Origin: Takakia lepidozioides
Lineage: Eukaryota; Streptophyta; Takakiopsida; Takakiales; Takakiaceae
Direction of reading: 5' to 3'
Assembly (NCBI GenBank): GCA_030704615.1
Contig: CM060731.1
Location: forward strand, 79,776,756-79,836,755
Length of the DNA stretch: 60,000 nucleotides
The notes under the pieces are model-generated. The model searched no databases, was not told where the DNA came from, and saw nothing but the letters and a program-made list of their open reading frames with translations. Shown one piece after another: positions 12,985 to 20,412 of the stretch (positions are counted from its first letter, which is position 1; each line of letters begins with the position of its first letter). Both the position numbers and the translations under genes were made by a program.

Positions 12985-14279
12985 TTATTTCAAGAGACCA
13001 TCTCTGAGCCCTCCCTTCGATACGTAGAGGCGCTTTTGTTTATACCGGAGCAGTCCTTTATGGAAGTGGAACTGCGACTTAACCCCCAGCCTCAAGTCCC
13101 GCAATATCGACTTTACGAACTCATCATTCCGATAGGCCTTCCAAATTTTCCTCTGCAACTCCGTCTCGCCCTCGTACACCAACATGAGTTGTTGCTTTCT
13201 ACTCAGAGCGTCGGCCACCACATTGTCCCATCCCGGTTTGTACAAGATATCCACATCGAACACTGCCAAAGTGTCTTGCCACCTAATTTGTTTTGGGGAC
13301 AACTTAGGCTGTGTGGCAAAATACTTCACCGTGACATTGTCCGTGAACACCTTCACCGGGTTGAAACCAACATAGTGGCGCCAAAGCTCAAGGCAATGCA
13401 CCACCGGTTATGATTTCTTTCTCATGCGTAGGCCACCGTCGCTCCACTTCATTCAGCTTCTTACTTTCGTAAGCCAGTGGATGTCCATCCTGCATTAGCA
13501 CACCCCCAATGGCGAAGTTTGACGCATCCGTGTGAATATCAAATAGACGGTCAAACTCCGGGATCTGCAAGACTGGAGCTTCCGCCATCCGCTGCTTCAA
13601 CTCGGCAAAAGCTTGGCCACAAAAAGTGTTCCATACCCATACCTTGGACTTACACAGAAGGTCTGACAGCGGCCCCGTGATCTTAGCAAATTTCTCACAT
13701 ACTTTCGGTAGTAGGAGGCGAGTCCCAGAAAGGATCGCACTCCCGGGATCGAAGTCGGAGGTTCCCAGTCCAAGATCGCCTTCACCTTTCTGTCATCCAT
13801 TTTGATCCCTCATGTGTAATCACATCCCCTAGGAACTCCACTTTCGTGACCCTGAATTTACACTTTGAATCCTCGGTCTTCTCCTCATCTCTTTCCGCCA
13901 CTCAGATTTGATGGTAACCTGAGCGCAAATTGATCCGGTTGAAATACGTTGCTCCTAACCGATCAAAGAGGTCGTCGATCCTGGGCAAAGGGTACCGGTT
14001 TTTTATAGTCACCTTATTCAGAGCCCTGTAATCGACACACATCCGCAGCGTCCCATCCTTCTTGTCTGCGAATAGCACCAGGGCTCCGTAAGGTGACTTA
14101 CTCGGCCGGATGTACCCCTTTGACATTAGATCCTTGAGCTGGGCCTTCAGCTCGACCAACTCTCTGTGGCTCAACCGGTAGGGCGCCTTAGCAGGCGGCT
14201 CCGATCTTGGTATCACCTCTATCTTGTGGTCAACTCCTCTTCGCGGTGGCAAGCCGCTTGGTAAATCCTCCGGCATCAC
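12985..14279 (-). pseudogene. Reverse transcriptase/RNase H, missing YxDD (copy A)
   Basis: Three open pieces. 13902-14279 has the RT start ([48 protein letters not shown]). 13597-13800 has [15 protein letters not shown] and [13 protein letters not shown]. 12985-13600 has RNase H (DIHTDASNFAIGGVL, then KVFTDNVTVKYF, then WQDTLAVFDVDILYKPG). After LRSGYHQI the sequence jumps to KCKFRVTKVEFLGDVI, so about 60 codons including the YxDD catalytic box are deleted. Stops and a frame change separate the pieces. The enzyme is dead by loss of its active site. Confidence 0.83.
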
Positions 14280-14350
14280 ATCCTGGTATTTCTCCAGGAT
14301 CCCCTTGATCTAATCTGGGCTAGGCTCCCTATCGACTTCTCCTTCCACTT

Positions 14351-14843
14351 GGAGACTGGCCCCTTGCGTAAAGGGAGTCAGTTAATGTTCGTGAGTGGGA
14401 TAATTTTCGGAACTAACGTGTCGTTGTTGGTGGACACAGGAGCGTCGCACTCCTTCATGACATCGGCAACAGCACGGAAGCTGGGGCTCCCGACAAGTGA
14501 TGTGGGGGCCTTTATTGAAGTGCGTTCTGCCAAAAGAGAACCACAACTGGCGACGAGGTTGGCGTTCGATGTTCCTCTTCAGCTCGGGAGTTTGGAAGGA
14601 CATGAGAACTTCACCATTTGGTAGAGCGATGGAGTGGATCTCATTTTGGGGATGACCTTTTTGAGCAAATCCGGAGCGGTCATAGATGGCCGCAAGAGAA
14701 TAGTCACGCTACTGTGTGGGAATGGTGACGAAGTTTTACGGGTGTCAGAAACGCCCAACCGAGTGGGAGGGCGAATAAACCTGCTGACAGCAAATGAGTG
14801 GGCAGTGGAGGAGCCACACGAGCCCCACTTTTGCTTTACGTGA
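14351..14843 (+). pseudogene. Inverted protease segment inside copy A
   Basis: The aspartic protease part of the element (LLVDTGASHSFMTSATARKL, then DLILGMTFLSKSGAVIDGRK) reads on the plus strand, opposite to everything around it. In copy B the same segment (16727-17126) is in the expected minus orientation. Comparing the two copies puts the breakpoints after CCTTCCACTT (14350) and before TACAACTCAC (14844). This is an in-place inversion of about 493 bases, not a separate insertion, because both flanks continue correctly. Confidence 0.85.
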
Positions 14844-16019
14844 TACAACTCACAAGAATAGTTGCCTACCTTGCAAGTCTTGGCGACTACCGCCTCCACC
14901 AAGCGGCTGATGGAATCTTCGGATAGCTCCGTGGTCGCCCGAGTCATGTTCAATTGTCGGGGTTTCGCGCACTTCTTGGCCATGTGCCCGGGCTCCCCGA
15001 AATTAAAGCACACTCCAGCGAAGGTCGCCTTCTGTCCGCCATAAGCCGCCGCACCTGATTTTTCTTTCGGAGCACCGAGTGCCGCTTTGACGTGTGAAGG
15101 CCCTCCCTTCGATTTCCATGTGCCATTGTAGCCGCGTGGCCTATCCCACTTCTTTTCCGGTCGGAAGGAGTCACCCTCCTGCTGGGCCTTCTTGTGGTTC
15201 AGCTCCGTACGGCCTTGTCTTTCGCCCCTAGAGACATCCGAGAAACATTCAGCCCTTTCAATTGCCTCGTTGAAAGTCTTAGGTGGCTTCTCCTCCAACT
15301 TCCGCTTGGCCCATGGGGCCAGTCCCGCCACAAAAATTTCTGGTTCCGCCATATCCGCGACTTTGAGCAACAGCATATTGAAAGCTTGAACATATCCCCG
15401 AACGTCATCCGTTTGCTTCAAATTCCTCATCTTGTCCCGGGCGAGCCAGGACGCGTTGAGGGGCACAAATTGTCTTTTCATAAATTCCTTGAACCCACTC
15501 CAGCTCAAGGTTTCTGGGTTTGGACCTTGGTCATGAAGGCGTTTCTGCCACCATTGTTGAGCATAGCCCCTCAAATAGGTGGGAGCCACTTCCACCCGAT
15601 CCTCGTCACTCAACTTGGCCGCCCGGAAGTACTGCTCCAGCTCCAAGAGCCAGGTGTTGAGTGCCTTCCGATTTTGGATGCCCTCGAAGGTGTCGGGTTC
15701 CTTAGGCTTCACCTTAAAACTTTGTCTTAGTGGAAGTGGCATTAGGCGCCCTCATCACGTCTTTCAACGTCCCGCCACACTGCGCCAACCCTTCCCAAAA
15801 GGCTGCTGGCATGGGAGGCATCTGTTCGTCTGGCGGAGCCTCTGGGAAGTCCTCGGGCTCCGACTCTCCAAATTCCTCCCGTTCTTGAGCGGCCTCGCTT
15901 TCAGAAGCATAAATCGCCTCTTCCATTTGCCGCTTCGGTGACACGTTGCCCCCACCGGGCTCACTTGGATCATCATCTTTCGGGCCGTTCCGCTTTCGCT
16001 TTGTCTTGCCTGACCCCAT
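14844..16019 (-). pseudogene. Gag (copy A)
   Basis: The start MGSGKTKRKRNGPKDDD (ATG ending at 16019) follows the primer site by about 40 bases. An acidic N-terminal part is followed by the retrotransposon gag domain (FRAAKLSDEDRVEVAPTYL, WSGFKEFMKRQFVPLNAS) and a zinc knuckle reading CFNFGEPGHMAKKC, in which the second cysteine of CxxC is phenylalanine. A one-base frame change near 15730 separates the N-terminal part from the gag domain. Past 14844 the frame runs into the inverted segment and is meaningless. Confidence 0.83.
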
Positions 16020-16061
16020 GATGAGGCCTATCTCAAGGACGATCGTGTACTGAACTCTAAA

Positions 16062-16072
16062 CTCTGATACCA
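16062..16072 (-). promoter_or_regulatory. Primer binding site (initiator tRNA-Met), copy A
   Basis: The minus strand reads TGGTATCAGAG two bases after the LTR end. This is the complement of the 3' end of plant initiator tRNA-Met, the usual primer of plant LTR elements. It fixes the element's orientation and the inner LTR boundary. Confidence 0.85.
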
Positions 16073-16074
16073 AG

Positions 16075-16644
16075 TGTCGCGCACCTCACTTCGGTAAGCT
16101 CCCCTTCAAGTCATAGTTACTCGTTTTGATGCGCGCATCTAACTCCCAAACGGGCAGGCCAACTCGGAGCTTCGGCTGCTCACCGGGACATAATGGTCCC
16201 CCTTTGCTCCTCCACAAGACTCTCGCTCACTTTGGGCCTAGTGGAAATTCCCTTTGGTTGTTGGCAGAGCGGAACAGCTCCCCACACCACCACGAAGACC
16301 CTTGACTCCCGGTGATGAGTCGCGGTGAGTCTTGGCCCACCCACCACGGCCCCAATGGACCGCGATGAGTCCCAAGACTCCCCACGACTCCCACCACAAG
16401 GTCTCCGCCCAATGGTGAGTCCTATGCCACCCCACTAAGATCCACTAAGCTACCACCACCTCGCGTGGACCCCCACCGCAACCCGGTGTGCGGGGCTCCA
16501 CCTAGTGAGTGCCTTTGCCTCCTTGAGTGGCTTGGGCACTCCAGGGTGCTTCAGCCCCCATACCTATTGTTGCCATTGCCCCCACCACAGGGGTAGCCCC
16601 TCTTGTGTCCCGACCCCCTGCCCTCAAGGCAAAGGGCCATGACA
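16075..16644 (-). repeat. LTR of copy A (570 bases), promoter region deleted
   Basis: Begins TGTCGCGCAC next to the primer site and ends GACA, so it has TG...CA ends. It aligns to the 717-base LTR of copy B but lacks about 137 bases present there (B 18572-18708), including that LTR's TATA-like box. Its right end joins directly to the broken internal sequence of copy B. Confidence 0.8.
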
Positions 16645-18358
16645 TGCGGCATCACATCCTGGTATTTCTCCAGGATCCCCTTGATCCAATCTGGGCTCGG
16701 CTCCCTATCGACTTCTCCTTCCACTTGTCTCACGTAAAGCAAAAACTGGGGCTCGTGTGGCTCCTCCACGGTCCACTCCTTTGCTGTCAGCAGATTTATT
16801 TGCCCTCCCACTCGGTTGGGCATTTCCGACACCTGTAAAACTTTGCCACCATTCCCACACGGTAGCGTGACTACTCTCTTGCGGCCATCTATGACCGCTC
16901 CGGATTTGCTAAAAAACCCTCGTCACTAGTTGTGGTTCTCTTTTGGCAGAACGCACTTCAATAGAAACCCCCACATCACTTGTCGGGAGGCCCAGCTTCT
17001 GTGATGTTGCCGGTGTTATAAAGGAGTGCGACGCTCCTGTGTCCACCAACAACAACACGTTAGTTCCGGAAATTACCCCGCACACGAACTTTAGCTGACT
17101 TCCTTTACGCAAAGCTCCCGTCTCCTGGTATAACTCACAAGAATAGTTGCCTACCTTGCCAGTCTTGGCGACCACCGCCTCCATCAAGCGGTTGATGGAT
17201 ACTTTGGATAGCTCCGTGGTCGCCCGAGTCATGTTCAATTATCGGGGTTTCACGCACTTCTTGGCCATGTGCCCTGGCTCCCCGCAATTAAAGTACACCC
17301 CATCGAAGGTTGTCTTCTATCCGCCATAAGCCGCCGCACTTGATTTTTCTTTCGGAACACCTAGTGCCGCCTCGACGTGCAAAGGCCCTTCCTTCGATTT
17401 CCATGTGCCATTGTCGCCGCGTGGCCTATCCCACTTCTTTTCCGGTCGGAATGAGTCAGCCTCCCGCAGGATCTTCTTGTGGTTCAGCTTCGTATTGCCC
17501 TGTCGTTCGCCCCTAGGGACATCCGAGAAACATTCAGCCCTTTCAATTGCCTCGTTCAAAGTCTTTGGTGGCCTCTCCTCCAACTTCCGTCTGGCCCATG
17601 GGGCCTGTCCCGCCACAAAGTTGAAGACCATTGTTGGCCCCGCCATATCCGCGACTTCGAGCAACAACACATTGAAAGCCTGAACATATCCCCGAATGTC
17701 ATCCGTTTGCTTCAAGTTCCTCATCTTGTCCCGGGCGAGCCAGGACGCGTTGAGAGGCATAAACTGTCTTTTCATAAGTTCCTTGAACCCACTCCAGCTC
17801 AAGGTTTCTGGGTTTGGCCCTTGGTCTCTGCCACCATTGTTGAGCATAGCCCCTCAAATAGGTGGGAGCCACTTCCACCCGATCCTCGTCTCTCAACTTG
17901 GCCACTCGGAAGTACTGCTCCAGCTCCAAGAACCAAGTGTTGAGTGCCTTTCCATTTTGGACGCCCTCAAAGGTGTCGGGTTCCTTAGGCTTCACCTTAA
18001 ACTTCGCCTTTGTGGAAGTGGCATTAGGCGCCCTCATCACGTCTTTCAACGTCCCGCCAAAATGCGCCAACAACCCTTCTCAAAAGGCTACTGGCATGGG
18101 AGACATCTGTTGGTCTGGCGGAGCCTTTGGGAAGTCCTCGGGCTCCGACTCCCCGGATTCCTCCCGCTCTTGAGCGGCCTCGCTTTCAGAAGCATAAATC
18201 GCCTCTTCCATTTGCCGCTTTGGTGACACGTCGCCCCACCGGGCTCACTGAGATCATCGTCTTTCGGGCCGTTCCGCTTTCGCTTTGTCTTGCCCGATCC
18301 CATAGTGAGGCCGATCTCAAGGACGATCGCGTATTGAACTCTAAGCTCTGATACCAAG
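16645..18358 (-). pseudogene. Copy B internal region: gag and protease only
   Basis: On the minus strand: gag start at 18303 (MGSGKTKRKRNGPKDDD), gag domain (about 17317-18073, FRVAKLRDEDRVEVAPTYL and WSGFKELMKRQFMPLNAS), a knuckle in which the first cysteine is tyrosine (YFNCGEPGHMAKKC), then protease (LLVDTGASHSFITPATSQKL, 16909-17238) and the linker to RT (16551-16832). It stops at the point corresponding to the start of RT, where the LTR of copy A begins. Frameshifts are frequent and about 93 bases are missing within the protease relative to copy A. It codes for nothing complete. Confidence 0.83.
18345..18356 (-). promoter_or_regulatory. Primer binding site (initiator tRNA-Met), copy B
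   Basis: The minus strand reads TGGTATCAGAGC, a full 12-base match to the complement of the initiator tRNA-Met 3' end, two bases from the LTR boundary. Confidence 0.88.
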
Positions 18359-19075
18359 TGTCGTGCACCTCGCTTTGGTAAACTCCCCTTCAAGTCATAG
18401 TTACTCACTTTGATGCGCGTGCCTAACTCCCAAACTGGCCGCCGGGCCAATTCGGAGCTTCGGCTGCTCACCAGGGCATAACGGTCCCCCTCACACTCCC
18501 ACTCGACCCTCGACCTCTTGGGCTCAGTGGAAATTCCCTTTGGTAGATGGTAGTCCGGAACAGCTCCCCACTCCTTGGTCGCTTTCCGGCTCGCACGCTT
18601 ACTCACTAGTTTTTGGTCACCAACGGGCTTGCACCGTTCTCGGGGTTACTACTCCCTATATATACTTCTGTAGGTGTATCCACAAGTAGCCAAGTCCAAA
18701 TCTGGTGCACCACCACTTAGACCCTCGACTATCCCTGTGATGAGCCACGGTGAGTCTTGGCCCATCTACCACGGCCCCAATGGACCGTGGTGAGTCCCAA
18801 GACTCCCCACGACTCCCACCACAAGGCCTCAGCCTCATGGTGAGTCCTATGCCACCCCCACTATGACTCCCTACGCTACCACCACCCCTCGTGGAGCCCC
18901 CACCACCGCAACCCGGTTTGCGGGGCTCCACCTAGTGAGTGCCTCCGCCTCCTTGAGTGGCCTTCGGCACTCAAGGGCGCTTTAGCCCCCTTTCCTATTT
19001 GCTGCCACTACCCCCACCACAGGGGCAGCCCCTCTTGTGTCCCGACCCCCGCCCTCAAGGCAAAGGGCCGCGACA
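18359..19075 (-). repeat. LTR of copy B (717 bases)
   Basis: Starts TGTCGTGCAC next to the primer site and ends GCGACA. It contains a TATA-like box (18657-18664; minus strand TATATATAGGGAG) that the LTR of copy A has lost. Its outer edge abuts a copia-type fragment at 19076, suggesting insertion into that older element. No partner LTR or target-site duplication can be seen because the left part of the element is gone. Confidence 0.8.
18655..18665 (-). promoter_or_regulatory. TATA-like box of the copy B LTR
   Basis: TATATATA at 18657-18664, about 300 bases from the inner LTR edge, in a position suited to a U3 promoter on the minus strand. Absent from the LTR of copy A. Promoter function is inferred from motif and position only. 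Confidence 0.5.
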
Positions 19076-19582
19076 TCATACCTTGAGGAGGAGGTCGACT
19101 ACCTCGACTGTACCCCTGTCCAATCTGCCAGTCAGCTCCCTAGCTCTAATGGGAAACGTTCTTTAAAATACTTCTACTGCAAGATGACCAATCATGTTGT
19201 TAAGGACTGTCGCAAGCGCATTGCTGCAGAAAAGCAAGCTGCTCAAAATCTGGACAGACCAAAGGATGTTAGACGCTTGCTTGTCACAGCTACGTCTCCT
19301 ACTCCTGCAAGGGATACTAGTTGGTACATTGATACCAGTGCCACAGGTCCCACATGGCCCATGATAGGAGTCACTTTCATACCTACACTTCTTTAGATCC
19401 TGCTCAAGTTGTCTATTTAGGAGACAACTCGACTCAATCTATTGCTGGCATAGGCGATGTATACGTTACCCTTCCTCATGGTGAGCCTATCATTATATCT
19501 AATGTTCTTCATGTCCCTGGCCTTACCAAGAACCTCTATTCCATCAAACACCTTGATTCTTCCAATGGCATAAAAGTATCAT
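19076..19582 (+). pseudogene. Ty1/copia gag-protease fragment
   Basis: Two overlapping plus-strand frames with a frame change near 19360. The first has a gag zinc knuckle (YFYCKMTNHVVKDC, whose first CxxC cysteine is a tyrosine) and the protease start WYIDTSATGP, where the family has WYIDSGATSH. The second continues VYLGDNSTQSIAGIGDV and NVLHVPGLTKNLYSI, the conserved copia protease tail. Both ends are truncated by neighbouring elements. It is a relic. Confidence 0.8.
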
Positions 19583-19622
19583 GAGGGCTGATCTGATTTG
19601 GATTGCGCTCTATGTTCAAGAA

Positions 19623-19710
19623 GCTGTCGTGCGCATACATATCGCTACACAACTACATCGCTGTCCAAACCACACCACACATATATGCACAATAAAGTAG
19701 TCTAGCACAA
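19623..19710 (-). repeat. 88-base direct repeat, outer copy
   Basis: Identical by eye to 20067-20154. It lies just outside the left 356-base LTR unit and has no counterpart next to the right LTR unit. Best read as the first 88 bases of an LTR whose remaining 356 bases are the unit at 31186-31541. Confidence 0.85.
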
Positions 19711-20066
19711 TGATAAGAAAGCTAAAAGGACAAACACTCTCAACACAAGAAATATGAAATCCCTCAACATCACTCTTTAAGATAATAGTCGAGCCAGGGG
19801 CACCCCAAGCTATGGGGACTCCACCCCACAACAACCTACACTCCCATCATAAGCACACTCAGATCTGAAGAATGCAGGAGCTCGGTCGCGCAGGCTCAAC
19901 TCGAGAGAGATGAGCTGCGCGACTGCCGCTCTCGTGAAGATAAGACAGACCAGGTGTCAAAACTAAACTTGACACCTGATTTAACACTTGACCTAAATCC
20001 AAGTGTTAAATACAAATAACTAGTTTTATTCTAGCTGTTTTCACACTGTGCTTATTTAACTTGACA
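19711..20066 (-). repeat. Left 356-base LTR unit of the methyltransferase element
   Basis: Plus strand starts TGATAAGAAAG and ends AACTTGACA. It matches 31186-31541 except for A at 19757 against C at 31232. Two adjacent hairpins sit near its right end: AGGTGTCAA/TTGACACCT (19952-19977) and TTTAACACTTG/CAAGTGTTAAA (19980-20010). They are also present in the other copy. Confidence 0.88.
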
Positions 20067-20154
20067 GCTGTCGTGCGCATACATATCGCTACACAACTAC
20101 ATCGCTGTCCAAACCACACCACACATATATGCACAATAAAGTAGTCTAGCACAA
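20067..20154 (-). repeat. 88-base direct repeat, inner copy
   Basis: Identical to 19623-19710. On the minus strand it begins TTGTGCTAGAC directly after a purine-rich tract (AGGGGGGCGA), which is where a 3' LTR should begin. That argues the full LTR is 88 + 356 = 444 bases. Confidence 0.85.
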
Positions 20155-20164
20155 TCGCCCCCCT
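20155..20164 (-). promoter_or_regulatory. Candidate polypurine tract
   Basis: The minus strand reads AGGGGGGCGA immediately before the inner 88-base repeat. Retroelements prime plus-strand DNA from such a tract right at the 3' LTR edge. It is short and assigned by position only. Confidence 0.5.
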
Positions 20165-20412
20165 AGCTGGTGGATAGGTCCCTCTACCTCCAGATAGCTA
20201 CAAGATGTAATAGCCACAGCCGTACTAAGTCCTCTATCACTGTCCCTATCGTGCTCAAACTCTATCAACCAAGAGGCCGGGTACAAGAGTAGCCCCATCG
20301 TTAGTCGCCGTCTTGCAATCTATGAACTTGAGCCAAGATCTCGTGTGTTCAAGGTCTCCTAGTAGCTGGGCCTTGCGTTTCTTGTTAGCCTCCATGGTTG
20401 TATCCACTCCCA

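Larger units (their letters stand above)
11803..16644 (-). mobile_element. Ty3/gypsy chromovirus-type element, copy A, rearranged
   Basis: Read on the minus strand the order is LTR (16075-16644), tRNA-Met primer site, gag, protease (inverted), reverse transcriptase, RNase H and integrase with a truncated chromodomain at about 11815. The left (3') LTR is absent; the element breaks off inside the chromodomain. Three lesions make it non-autonomous: loss of the RT catalytic region, inversion of the protease segment and frameshifts in gag. A second copy of the same family lies directly to its right (16645-19075). Confidence 0.88.

Noticed and set aside
15194-18226. Plus-strand ORFs of 120-178 codons opposite gag copies A and B
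   Set aside because: Mirror frames of gag; no domains, and the same shadow occurs in both copies.
19623-20154. 88-base repeats as a giant target-site duplication of an LTR insertion
   Set aside because: Integrase makes 4-6 base duplications, and the right LTR unit lacks the 88-base flank. A permuted two-LTR circle explains both facts.
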